Assembly: GCA_023450745.1 (NCBI GenBank)
Contig: JAEXGR010000040.1
Location: forward strand, 1 to 49,775
From: Synergistota bacterium
GTDB lineage: Bacteria > Synergistota > Synergistia > Synergistales > Synergistaceae
DNA length: 49,775 bases
Reading direction: 5' to 3'
A program made the translations under genes and the position numbers. Below, in pieces: positions 42,400 to 49,775 of the stretch (within the stretch, counting starts at the first letter, position 1; every line of letters starts with the position of its first letter). The notes beneath the pieces are model-generated. The model searched no databases. It was given only the letters and a program-made list of their open reading frames with translations, and was not told where the DNA came from.

Positions 42400-44076
42400 T
42401 TATCGCTTCTTTTGCTCCTTGCCCCACGAGTCTTTCAGCGACACCGTGAGGTTGAAGACCGGCCTTTCCGGCGTGGTGGCCGTGTCAGCGCAGAAGTAGC
42501 CGTGACGCAGGAATTGAAACTTGTCGAGCGGCGCGGCCTGCGCAAGCGCCGGTTCGACGAGCGCCTCTTCCATGACGACGAGCGACTGCGGGTCGAGATA
42601 GTCTTTGTAGTCTTTGCCCTCTTCCATATCGTTCATGTTACGGAGGGTGAAGAGATGCCCATAGAGGTTGATCTTCGCCTTGACGGCGTCGCCGGCCCAC
42701 ACCCAGTGAAGGGTGCCCTTTATCTTGCGCCCGTCGGGAGCGTCGCCGCCGCGGCTATCCATATCGACCGCGCAGCGCAGCTCCGTTACGTTGCCGCCGG
42801 CGTCCTTTATCACTTCGTTGCATTTAATAATGTAGGCGTGCTTGAGGCGCACCTCTTTGCCAGGCGACAGGCGGAAGAAGCCTTTTACAGGCTCTTCCAT
42901 GAAATCGTCGCGCTCGATGTAAAGCTCTCTGCCGATCTTCACCGTCCGGCTGCCGGCCCCGGCATCCTCGGGGTTATTTTCGGCGGGAAGCTCGTCGACA
43001 AAGCCCTCGGGCCAGTTTTCAAGTACCACCTTAAGCGGCTTGAGTACCGCCATGCCGCGAAGCGCCGTTTTGTTAAGCTCCTCGCGCAGGCAGTGCTGTA
43101 AAAGCTCTACTTCCACCATGCTGTCGGCCTTCGCGACGCCGATTTCGCGGCAGAAGCGGCGGATGGCGGCGGCGGTGTAGCCGCGGCGGCGGAAGCCGCA
43201 GACGGTGGGCATCCGCGGGTCGTCCCAGCCGTCAACGATGCCGAGCGAGACCAGTTCGAGCAGCTTGCGCTTGCTCATCACCGTATAGGTAAGGTTGAGG
43301 CGCGCGAATTCATACTGGTGCGGCACATGCGGCACGTTGACATTCGCGATGAACCAGTCGTAGAGCGGCCGGTGATCCTGAAATTCAAGGGTGCAGATCG
43401 AATGGGTGACGCCCTCGATGGCGTCCTCGTAGCCGTGGGCAAAGTCGTACATCGGGTAGACGCACCATTTAGCGCCCGTGCGGTGATGCTCGCGTTTTAA
43501 GATGCGGTAGATGACGGGGTCGCGCAGGTTTAGGTTGCTGCTCGCCATATCGATCTTCGCGCGCAGGACGTGGCTGCCCTCCTCAAACTCGCCCGCCGTC
43601 ATCCGCGCGAAGAGGTCAAGGTTTTCCTCGACGCCGCGCTCGCGATAGGGAGAGTTGACGCCGGGCTTTGTCAGCGTGCCGCGGTTGGCGCGAATTTCTT
43701 CCGCGTTCTGATCGTCAACGTAGGCTTTGCCCGCCCGGATGAGGGCCAGAGCCCATTCGTAAAACTGCCCGAAATAGTCGGAGGCATAACGAAGCTCGGC
43801 CCACTCAAAGCCGAGCCATTTGACGTCCGCCATGATCGCGTCGACATATTCCGTATCCTCCTTCGCCGGGTTCGTGTCGTCAAAGCGCAGGTTGCACCGG
43901 CCGCCAAACTGTTCGGCCATGCCGAAGTTAAGGCAGATGGATTTCGCATGTCCGATGTGGAGATAGCCGTTGGGCTCCGGGGGAAATCTTGTGATCACCT
44001 CTTTGACCGTTCCGTTTGCGAGGTCCCTGGTGATGATCTCTTCGATAAAATTCTGGTTTTTGTTTTCTGAAGCCAT
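42400..44076 (-). CDS. glnS: Glutaminyl-tRNA synthetase
   Basis: A 558-residue class I synthetase charging tRNA-Gln directly. FPPEPNGYLHIGHAKS holds the HIGH motif near residue 38; RFDDTNP follows; the KMSKS counterpart is VMSKRKL near residue 265; and the C-terminal beta-barrel anticodon domain is complete. GlnRS is absent from many bacteria, which use GatCAB instead; its presence, in phyla where it is patchy, is often due to past transfer. GGAGG lies eight bases before the ATG. It ends the operon that begins with the NuoL-like gene and follows asparaginase by 21 bases. Confidence 0.97.
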   Translation of the reverse strand: MASENKNQNFIEEIITRDLANGTVKEVITRFPPEPNGYLHIGHAKSICLNFGMAEQFGGRCNLRFDDTNPAKEDTEYVDAIMADVKWLGFEWAELRYASDYFGQFYEWALALIRAGKAYVDDQNAEEIRANRGTLTKPGVNSPYRERGVEENLDLFARMTAGEFEEGSHVLRAKIDMASSNLNLRDPVIYRILKREHHRTGAKWCVYPMYDFAHGYEDAIEGVTHSICTLEFQDHRPLYDWFIANVNVPHVPHQYEFARLNLTYTVMSKRKLLELVSLGIVDGWDDPRMPTVCGFRRRGYTAAAIRRFCREIGVAKADSMVEVELLQHCLREELNKTALRGMAVLKPLKVVLENWPEGFVDELPAENNPEDAGAGSRTVKIGRELYIERDDFMEEPVKGFFRLSPGKEVRLKHAYIIKCNEVIKDAGGNVTELRCAVDMDSRGGDAPDGRKIKGTLHWVWAGDAVKAKINLYGHLFTLRNMNDMEEGKDYKDYLDPQSLVVMEEALVEPALAQAAPLDKFQFLRHGYFCADTATTPERPVFNLTVSLKDSWGKEQKKR

Positions 44077-44097
44077 TAGGCCGCCTCCAATTATCTA

Positions 44098-45060
44098 TTA
44101 AAATTTTTCCAGATATAATTGCAAAATATTCTCCGGCTCTTCCGGAGAGACCAGTAATGAAAGATATGATAATGCAATCAGGAACTCAAGGGAATAGCTT
44201 CCCTGATTAAAAACGGAAAAGTTTTCTTTGGCGAGCTCCGCGATGCCGACGCCGCCGTAAAAGGCGGGGTTCTTTTTGCCGCGGGCGCACGAGCTCGCGG
44301 CGATGACGGCCGGCCGCCGCCTTTCGTCCGGAAACGCCTCCGCCAGCTGCCGGCGCAGACGCTGCGGCATGTTTCCGGCGCCGTATCCGGCGATGATGAG
44401 TATCCGGCGGAAGGCAAAATGCGGCAGCGCCGCGGGATGCAGGACGACGAGTTCCATATTTTCGGCAGCCCGGCGCCAGTCCGCCTCTTCAGGGGCAAGG
44501 GTGCGGCAGAGCTCATTCATCGGCAGTGTTCCGTCTCCGGTGGAGACATAGGCGGAGAGCGCCTCGGCATCCTCTTTGTGGACGAACGGCCCCCGGTAGT
44601 CCTTCCCGTCAAAATGGATAAAGACGCCGCTTTCCCGGGCACAGAGAAGCCGGGCGGCGCCGCAGAGGTTCGCCTCGCCGTCGAAGTCAGGAGCCTCGGG
44701 CGTCCGCTGGCTGCCGGTGAGCGCCACGGCGGTCCCGGGGTCGGCCGTCAGCGAAAGCCAGGCGGCGGTATAGGCCATCGTGTCGGTGCCATGGATCACA
44801 AGGACCTTTTTCACGCCGCGCGCGGCCGCTTCGTTTATTTTTTTCGTCAGCCGCAGCCATTCTGCCGGAGAAATGTCGGAGCTGTCGCAGCCGGCTTCGC
44901 CGAAGATGAGGTCCACGCCGCAGGAATATCCATTTTCCTGGAAGAATTTCCCCGCCTTTCGAAGAATCCCCAGCGCCGCCTCAGAATCCGGCATCGCTCC
45001 GCCTCCGTGATCTACGGAGACGATCGTGCCGCCGGTGGAAATTATCAGGGCCTCTTTCAT
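44098..45060 (-). CDS. Type I L-asparaginase
   Basis: A 320-residue asparaginase, hydrolysing asparagine to aspartate and ammonia. The first nucleophile motif STGGTI is at residues 8-13, and the second triad motif HGTDTMAYTA begins at residue 90. LTGSQRTPEAPDFDGEANL also fits. No signal peptide is present, so it acts in the cytoplasm like AnsA. Its ATG shares one base with the stop of the NuoH-like gene (TGATG), with AGGAGG about 11 bases before it. It is followed by glnS, and glutaminase stands opposite: three enzymes of amide amino acids together. Confidence 0.92.
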   Translation of the reverse strand: MKEALIISTGGTIVSVDHGGGAMPDSEAALGILRKAGKFFQENGYSCGVDLIFGEAGCDSSDISPAEWLRLTKKINEAAARGVKKVLVIHGTDTMAYTAAWLSLTADPGTAVALTGSQRTPEAPDFDGEANLCGAARLLCARESGVFIHFDGKDYRGPFVHKEDAEALSAYVSTGDGTLPMNELCRTLAPEEADWRRAAENMELVVLHPAALPHFAFRRILIIAGYGAGNMPQRLRRQLAEAFPDERRRPAVIAASSCARGKKNPAFYGGVGIAELAKENFSVFNQGSYSLEFLIALSYLSLLVSPEEPENILQLYLEKF

Positions 45061-46079
45061 CAGAACGCCGCCGCCTCCTGCGAGAGCAGGACCCCTTCAT
45101 ACCAGAGCAGCGTCATCGCGATCACCGTCAGAATCGGGATCAGACTTCCCCGAACGGGCTGGGGAATCTTGCTTTCAATAAATTCCACGGCTATCCAGCA
45201 TGCCGGCACCAAAAAGAGCCGCGCGGATACCACCGCGAGCCAGAAGATGACAAAGTTGAGCGCCTGGCCGCGCCACGAGATGCCCAGCCCCTCGCTCAGC
45301 GTCGTAATCAGATCGGCGGGAAAAAGGATGTAAGTGACCAGCGATATCACGATGAAGGCTCTGAACGTCGACCATATCTGCAGCATTCCCCGCGGCGCGC
45401 CCTCAAATTCCGGCGATTCTCCCTGACGGAAAAGGCCGCTTCCCGCCGCGATGCTCCGGTGAGGAATCTGGCTCAAAATCACAAAGACAAAGAGCAGAAT
45501 GCCGCCTATCCCCCAGCCGGACATGGAGGCAAAGTGTCCCGCGATGGAAAATGAATTGAGGCTGAACGGGTCGCTGTCGAGGCCGTTCTTGGTGAAGAAG
45601 GAGGCCAGCGAGGCGCAGCAGGCCATCAGCGGCGCAAGCAGCCGCAGCATATTGCGCATCTCACCGCGGGCAATTTCGTTGCCGGTATCAGTCCCCAGCG
45701 AATAGAGCGATATGAGCGCGAAAACTTCCGACAACAGCATGAACTGCACCAGCTGGATTAGGTCCGCGCCATTGTCGATAATAGGTATGAAGGTGCAGAA
45801 GGGCAGGCTCGCGCATACCGTCATCAGCGAGGCGATCGCCAGAGAGGGGCAGTAAAGGGCGATATTGACGGCGGCGCTCTCGGGCAGCCCGATCTCCAGG
45901 CGGAAGATGGCGCGCAGGCTCCTGACTGTCGGCGCAGCGGCGCCTTCCCGCCGTTTTTTCAGGGCGGAATAGGCCAGCCGCAAGTACAGCTTCTCCGTCG
46001 TTATCGCCGCGGCGAGCGCAAAGCCCATCAGCAGCCAGGCGTTGAAGTATTTGAAGATCATCGAAAAGAAATCAATCAT
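45060..46079 (-). CDS. NuoH/EchB-like membrane subunit (complex I subunit 1 family)
   Basis: A 339-residue polytopic protein with about eight hydrophobic helices. The layout and the segment ESPEFEGAPRGMLQIWSTFRAF, followed by a helix and ILFPAD, resemble the conserved acidic loop of NuoH/EchB/HyfC (which has the form EGPLTEYSG). The N-terminal quinone-binding-type loop is poorly conserved, so this is a distant member. In complex I and energy-converting hydrogenases this subunit links the redox arm to ion pumping. No hydrogenase or NuoB/C/D/I gene is in the window. It begins six bases after the small gene, with AGGGTGA before the ATG. Confidence 0.72.
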   Translation of the reverse strand: MIDFFSMIFKYFNAWLLMGFALAAAITTEKLYLRLAYSALKKRREGAAAPTVRSLRAIFRLEIGLPESAAVNIALYCPSLAIASLMTVCASLPFCTFIPIIDNGADLIQLVQFMLLSEVFALISLYSLGTDTGNEIARGEMRNMLRLLAPLMACCASLASFFTKNGLDSDPFSLNSFSIAGHFASMSGWGIGGILLFVFVILSQIPHRSIAAGSGLFRQGESPEFEGAPRGMLQIWSTFRAFIVISLVTYILFPADLITTLSEGLGISWRGQALNFVIFWLAVVSARLFLVPACWIAVEFIESKIPQPVRGSLIPILTVIAMTLLWYEGVLLSQEAAAF

Positions 46080-46085
46080 GGAAAA

Positions 46086-46394
46086 TCACCCTAAAAATAT
46101 CGCCGTCACAAAAAGTATCACCAGCGCGGCGATCCCGAAAATGCCGCAGGAGGGCAGTTCTCCCCACGGTTCGATGAAGAGCCGGCTGAAAGCGGCGATG
46201 AATATCTCCACCGGCAAAACGGCGGAACTCTTCTGCGCGCTTTGGCGCGGCTCCGGGAAAAGCCGCCCGCCGCGCCGTCTCACGGCGACGCTGACGACAA
46301 GCCAGGCTACCAGCGCCGAGAGGAGAAAGACCAGCAGCCATTTGTATACGTCCCAGATAAAAAATCCCGTTGAAATTCTAAAGGCCATCATCAT
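46086..46394 (-). CDS. Small two-helix membrane protein of the NuoL/NuoH-like module
   Basis: A 102-residue protein that I do not recognise. It has a hydrophobic helix at about 16-39, a basic/polar middle (RRRGGR to about residue 60), and a second helix at about 82-101. It lies between the NuoL/N-like and NuoH-like genes and overlaps the former by four bases (ATGA), so it is surely co-translated. Position and size suggest a small subunit equivalent to NuoK-like or HyfE-like parts, but no motif supports one of them. Three consecutive ATG codons open the frame; the first is used here. Confidence 0.75.
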   Translation of the reverse strand: MMMAFRISTGFFIWDVYKWLLVFLLSALVAWLVVSVAVRRRGGRLFPEPRQSAQKSSAVLPVEIFIAAFSRLFIEPWGELPSCGIFGIAALVILFVTAIFLG

Positions 46395-47989
46395 TTATCC
46401 GCCTCCGCGGAAGCCAGGATGGAGGGAGCGGTGCGGTTGATCAGCGACTCCACCGAAGGAGCCACCGACTCTTCAAAGAGCTCCCCGGGCAGCACCGTCG
46501 TCGTGAGGAAGAGCGCGAGCAGCAGAAACAGCGGGAAGGCGATCGTCACCTCGCCGCTGAAATTGAAATCCCGCTTCTGCGAAACTTTTCCGATCGCCAG
46601 CGCGATGAGAAAACGCAGTCCGGTCAGCAGCATCGTCACCGTGAAAAGGAAGAGCGCGGCGAGAACGAAGGGACTCAGGAAGTTTGCCGAACGAAAAAGC
46701 AGCTGCTTGCCGCTGTACCCGATGAATGGCGGCAGTCCCGCAAGCACCGCGATGACGACGAAGAGGGCGCAGACGGTAAAAGGTATCCGTTTCATCAGCG
46801 CTCCCTCCTGCCAGAGCTCGCGCCCCTCGTAGTTCTGTTTCAAGAATACCGTGATGATCGCAAGCGCGGCGGAGATGGGGAGGAAGATCAGCCATAGCGA
46901 TATCATCGCTTCGACGGCGCTCACCCCGTACAGAGCGGCGCGTTCGGCGCTGAAGGTGCCGTCCATCGCAATCCCGATGGAGGTCAGGATCATCCCTTTC
47001 AAATAAAAGATCATGGAGTTCATGAATCGTTCGGGGTCCTTAGCGCCGCAGGACAGAATCAGCGCAAGCAGCACGGCCGCGAAGCCGAGCATGATAAAGA
47101 GCATGGGGACCTTCTGCAAGCCCTGCATCGGCCCGTATAGGGAGAAGATCACGCGGAAAACGACAAAAAGCGAAGCCTGCGTCCTAATCCCGAAGAAACA
47201 GTTTCTCGAGGCGTCGGGAAGATAGGGCGACGGTTTGATAAAGATATAAAGCATCGGCACCACCAAGAAGATGAAAGCCCAAAGGGTATCGGCCGCCGGC
47301 GTGACCAGCGAGGCGAGAATGTTGATGTTGTCGGTGCCGTACTTGCCCCTGAGTATCACCACGCCCGTAAGGAACATCACCAGCAGCAGGACGCGCGAAA
47401 CATAATAGAAGGCCGATTTTCCGCCCTCCCTCTTCTTTGTGGCAAAGTTGCTGTAAAGCCCCGTCACTCCCAACTGTGTGAGCAGCATGAACAGGAAAAG
47501 CAACACCAGGCTGTTTAAGTAGAAAATCCCTTGAATGCCGGCGCACGTGAGCAGAAAAAATACCACCTTGCGCGGCGTTATCACATTTTGCCGGTCGGCA
47601 AGCGCCCGGATGCCCGCCGTCAGCGCCACAAAGCTCATGAGCGCCGCGGAGATCGCTCCGAAAGCGTCTATCCGCAGCACCGCCTGCGCGTTTCGGAGCG
47701 ATTCGCCGGTAAGGACGTTGGACCAGCCGCCGCTCGTAAAGACATAGAGGGGGCTGTAGGAGCCGCTCACATTGGTCCAGACCAAACAGGAAAGCACGGT
47801 GTCCGCGACGAGCAAGACAAGAAAGGGCAGCTTGTACCATATCTTCGGCAGAGGCAGGGCGCGTCCCGTCCACCTGGCAAAAAACCTGTTATATAAAAGA
47901 AGCAGACCGTAACAGCCCGCACCCGCCAGAGGCAGAAGCAGCGTGAGAAACGGCAGCGGCATTGATTTAAACAAAAGCAAAAAGCTCAT
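46391..47989 (-). CDS. NuoL/N/Mrp-type proton-translocating membrane subunit
   Basis: A 532-residue protein with about 14 transmembrane helices of the complex I antiporter-like family. The segment YIFIKPSPYLPDA matches the region with the conserved helix-7 lysine, and PPFIGYSGKQLLF matches the broken-helix GlPP-F motif. In helix 5, where family members have a conserved Glu (form FELMSLSSY), this protein reads FMLLTQLGV, so the proton-path Glu seems lost. It opens the operon NuoL-like, small protein, NuoH-like, asparaginase, glnS. AGGTGA lies before the ATG and an extended -10 promoter about 75 bases upstream. A distant or specialised member. Confidence 0.82.
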   Translation of the reverse strand: MSFLLLFKSMPLPFLTLLLPLAGAGCYGLLLLYNRFFARWTGRALPLPKIWYKLPFLVLLVADTVLSCLVWTNVSGSYSPLYVFTSGGWSNVLTGESLRNAQAVLRIDAFGAISAALMSFVALTAGIRALADRQNVITPRKVVFFLLTCAGIQGIFYLNSLVLLFLFMLLTQLGVTGLYSNFATKKREGGKSAFYYVSRVLLLVMFLTGVVILRGKYGTDNINILASLVTPAADTLWAFIFLVVPMLYIFIKPSPYLPDASRNCFFGIRTQASLFVVFRVIFSLYGPMQGLQKVPMLFIMLGFAAVLLALILSCGAKDPERFMNSMIFYLKGMILTSIGIAMDGTFSAERAALYGVSAVEAMISLWLIFLPISAALAIITVFLKQNYEGRELWQEGALMKRIPFTVCALFVVIAVLAGLPPFIGYSGKQLLFRSANFLSPFVLAALFLFTVTMLLTGLRFLIALAIGKVSQKRDFNFSGEVTIAFPLFLLLALFLTTTVLPGELFEESVAPSVESLINRTAPSILASAEADK

Positions 47990-48064
47990 GGACTCACCTT
48001 TTCTTATAGCGTATGCTCTCTGATCCCGCCCGGAAGCGTCGATTCGGAAGAAGCCATGATGACA

Positions 48065-48073
48065 ATTATATCA
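48065..48073 (-). promoter_or_regulatory. Extended -10 promoter of the NuoL-like operon
   Basis: Minus strand TGATATAAT: a perfect TATAAT (48070-48065) with the TGn extension, which lets RNA polymerase do without a -35. It is about 75 bases before the start codon. The palindrome TATGCCGGCATA lies 30 bases upstream. Confidence 0.55.
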
Positions 48074-48217
48074 AAGAGTCAGCGCTTTTTTTCTATGAAA
48101 ATATGCCGGCATAAAAAATCGCTCCCTCAGCAAGGATATGAAAGGCCGCCTCAGCCCCCGCGCGCCTGACTGCGTCATCCCCAGCGCTTTTGCGGCGTTT
48201 GTTGCGAGGCACGCTAA

Positions 48218-48247
48218 TAAACATGGCGTCAATAAATATGCTAAAAT
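48218..48247 (+). promoter_or_regulatory. Possible promoter of gltP
   Basis: TAAACA (four of six), 18-base spacer, TAAAAT (five of six), 64 bases before the start codon. Confidence 0.35.
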
Positions 48248-48310
48248 AGTCATGTAGCAAAGCGTTCTTTCGTGATATCAAAATCATACTTATTCTTTTA
48301 AGGAGTGAAC

Positions 48311-49543
48311 ATGATGCCGGAGAAAAAGAAAATGTCTCTCATTGCAAAAATCGGCGTGGGTTTCATCATCGGCCTGATTCTGGGATTCGTCATTGGCCCG
48401 CTGGCAAAGGAATCTCCCTTCATCGCCGAGGTCGTGCTCCCCGCGCTGCAGCTGATCGGAAGCATCTTCATCTCGCTGCTTAAGATGCTCATCGTCCCGC
48501 TCGTATTCTCGAGCCTGATCATGGGGGCCTCCTCGATAGGCGACCCGAAGGTGCTGGGGCGCATCGGCGTCAAGACGGTCGCCCTCTACCTGGGCACCAC
48601 CGTCGTGGCAATCGTTATCGGACTGATACTCGGCAATATCATCCAGCCCGGAGTTGGCATGGCGATCGAGGGCGCTAAGGCGGCGGCCAAAGAACCGGAG
48701 ACGATCTTCAGCGTCATCCTCAACATCTTCCCCGCCAACCCGCTCAAAGCGCTCGTGGACGGCGTGATGCTCCAGGTCATCGTCTTCGCGCTCTTCCTCG
48801 GCGTCGCGGCGACGCTCATCGGCGAAAAGGGCAGGGCTTTCCTTGAATTCAACTCCTCGCTCGCCGAGGTAATGTTCAAAGTCACGGCGATCGTCATGAA
48901 GACCGCGCCGCTGGGCATCTTCGCGCTCATCGCCGTCACCGCGGCGAAATACGGCCCCGCGGTTCTCGCCCCCTTCGCAAAGGTGATATTAGCGGTCTAT
49001 CTCGGCTGCCTCCTGCAAGTCGTCATCGTCTATTCCAGCTTGATCGCCGGCGTCGTCCGCAAAAGCCCCTTTTGGTTTCTCCGGGGCGTGCGCGAGGCGA
49101 TGCTCGCGGCCTTCGTCACGCGCACAAGCGCCGGCGTGCTCCCCATCTCGATGAACAACGTGCAGAAAAACCTCGGCGTCAGCGAGGATGTCTCCGCCTT
49201 CGTCCTGCCCCTCGGCGCGACTATCAACATGGACGGCACGGCAATTTATGAGGGCATCTGCGCGCTCTTTGTCGCCCAGGCTTTCGGCATCGACCTCAGC
49301 GTCGGCGCGCAGCTCGGGATACTGGTGACAGCGACGCTCGCTTCGATCGGCACCGCCGGCGTGCCGGGAGCGGGGCTGATCATGCTCTCGATGGTCCTTG
49401 TCTCCGCGGGGCTGCCGGTCGAGGGAATGGCCCTCGTCGCCGGGATAGACGCGGTGCTCGACATGGCGAGGACCTGTGTCAACGTCACGGGAGACATGTG
49501 CGTCTCGGCCGTCGTCGCGAAGACGGAGGGAGAAAAACTCTAA
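48311..49543 (+). CDS. Dicarboxylate/amino acid:cation symporter (GltP/GltT family)
   Basis: A 410-residue DAACS transporter with about eight transmembrane helices and two hairpins. Binding-site motifs are intact: serine-rich TRTSAGVLPISM (hairpin 1), NMDGTA (helix 7), GTAGVPGAG (hairpin 2) and DMARTCVNVTGD (helix 8). The Asp and Arg of DMAR match the residues that hold the amino group and side-chain carboxylate in GltPh, so glutamate/aspartate or dicarboxylates are likely substrates, driven by Na+ or H+. A GTG at 48305 is in frame but lies within the AGGAG; ATG 48311 is five bases after it, ATG 48314 is also possible. It fits the glutaminase and asparaginase genes next to it. Confidence 0.94.
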   Translation: MMPEKKKMSLIAKIGVGFIIGLILGFVIGPLAKESPFIAEVVLPALQLIGSIFISLLKMLIVPLVFSSLIMGASSIGDPKVLGRIGVKTVALYLGTTVVAIVIGLILGNIIQPGVGMAIEGAKAAAKEPETIFSVILNIFPANPLKALVDGVMLQVIVFALFLGVAATLIGEKGRAFLEFNSSLAEVMFKVTAIVMKTAPLGIFALIAVTAAKYGPAVLAPFAKVILAVYLGCLLQVVIVYSSLIAGVVRKSPFWFLRGVREAMLAAFVTRTSAGVLPISMNNVQKNLGVSEDVSAFVLPLGATINMDGTAIYEGICALFVAQAFGIDLSVGAQLGILVTATLASIGTAGVPGAGLIMLSMVLVSAGLPVEGMALVAGIDAVLDMARTCVNVTGDMCVSAVVAKTEGEKL

Positions 49544-49622
49544 CTTTTTCCCCCGCGGCTATTGTTCAATTATTACAATAGACTGTAAATAACTTTTTAA
49601 CACAAAAGACGAGCCGAAGGCG

Positions 49623-49651
49623 TTGACAAAATAGGGGATGCGTAATAAAAT
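49623..49651 (+). promoter_or_regulatory. Promoter of tRNA-Ser
   Basis: Perfect -35 TTGACA (49623-49628), 17-base spacer, -10 TAAAAT (49646-49651, five of six), ending 10 bases before the tRNA. This is the best-formed promoter in the window. Confidence 0.85.
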
Positions 49652-49661
49652 ATCTCTCGTT

Positions 49662-49757
49662 GGTGAGGTGGCCGAGCTAGGCTGAAGGCGCTCGCCTGCT
49701 AAGCGGGTAGGGGGACATAAATCTCCCTCCAGGGTTCAAATCCCTGCCTCACCGCCA
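49662..49757 (+). tRNA. tRNA-Ser(GCT)
   Basis: The acceptor stem GGTGAGG / CCTCACC is perfect, with discriminator G and encoded CCA (49755-49757). The anticodon loop CTGCTAA gives GCT, reading AGC/AGU serine codons. A long variable arm (GGGGGA...TCTCCC type) marks it as class II, and GGTTCAAAT forms the T-loop. All 96 bases lie inside the window. Confidence 0.96.
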
Positions 49758-49775
49758 TAAAAACGCCAAACGCGC

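Larger units (their letters stand above)
47990..48310. other. Divergent control region between the NuoL-like operon and gltP
   Basis: About 320 bases without a gene. It contains the extended -10 of the NuoL-like operon (48065-48073), a TATGCCGGCATA palindrome (48102-48113) upstream of it, and a weak promoter for the symporter (48218-48247). Nothing else is recognised. Confidence 0.55.

Noticed and set aside
1..49775. CRISPR arrays, rRNA, insertion sequences, prophage genes
   Set aside because: No regularly spaced repeats, transposase or phage genes were seen in any frame.

Overview
The window (49,775 bases, mostly GC-rich with strongly G/C-ending codons) looks like a chromosomal segment of a bacterium of the phylum Synergistota, probably near Cloacibacillus or Synergistes. 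This is an inference from gene content and order: an amino-acid-fermenter repertoire (glutaminase, asparaginase, glutamate/aspartate symporter), ThyX instead of ThyA, GlnRS and GluRS together, a cdaA-cdaR-glmM operon, and an rpmE / thyX-DUF1385-prfA-prmC block. I see no rRNA, CRISPR array, prophage or intact insertion sequence.

Layout. The left edge cuts a tRNA-Gln(TTG) on the minus strand. It diverges from a PerR-like Fur-family regulator whose promoter carries a PerR-box-like site, followed by a CPBP-type membrane protease and an unknown exported protein. A bidirectional terminator separates these from a minus-strand operon cdaA-cdaR-glmM-galU (c-di-AMP synthesis tied to cell-envelope sugar precursors). 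Next comes a long minus-strand run: M48 protease, dnaX, dnaE, mtrB (trp RNA-binding attenuation protein, TRAP), pyk, nfo. Upstream of it is a 2,059-residue PAS/GGDEF/EAL protein. Then follow a thioredoxin reductase fused to a thioredoxin-like domain without CXXC, the translation block thyX-DUF1385-prfA-prmC, monocistronic rpmE, an iron alcohol dehydrogenase with polA, and divergent gltX.

From about 34 to 41 kb the DNA becomes more AT-rich and the codon usage shifts. This part holds an NhaC antiporter, a LysR regulator and a three-gene CoA cluster (acyl-CoA ligase, crotonase, family III CoA-transferase) resembling the carnitine caiC-caiD-caiB set, but without the caiA dehydrogenase or caiT transporter. 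It reads as an acquired metabolic island bounded by a 650-base AT-rich stretch with possible gene debris.

The right part returns to core composition: glutaminase, then a minus-strand operon made of an orphan complex-I-like membrane module (NuoL/N-like, small two-helix protein, NuoH-like), type I asparaginase and glutaminyl-tRNA synthetase; then a divergent dicarboxylate/amino acid symporter and a complete tRNA-Ser(GCT) with a clear promoter.

Themes: two second messengers (c-di-AMP and c-di-GMP) have genes here; peroxide/thiol control is suggested by the PerR-like gene and the trxB fusion; glutamine/asparagine/glutamate use links glsA, ansA, glnS and gltP. The points most worth following are the TRAP gene between dnaE and pyk, the orphan NuoL/NuoH module lacking a key glutamate, the CXXC-less TrxR fusion, the CaiC-like ligase lacking its catalytic lysine, and the Pol I motif C substitution.
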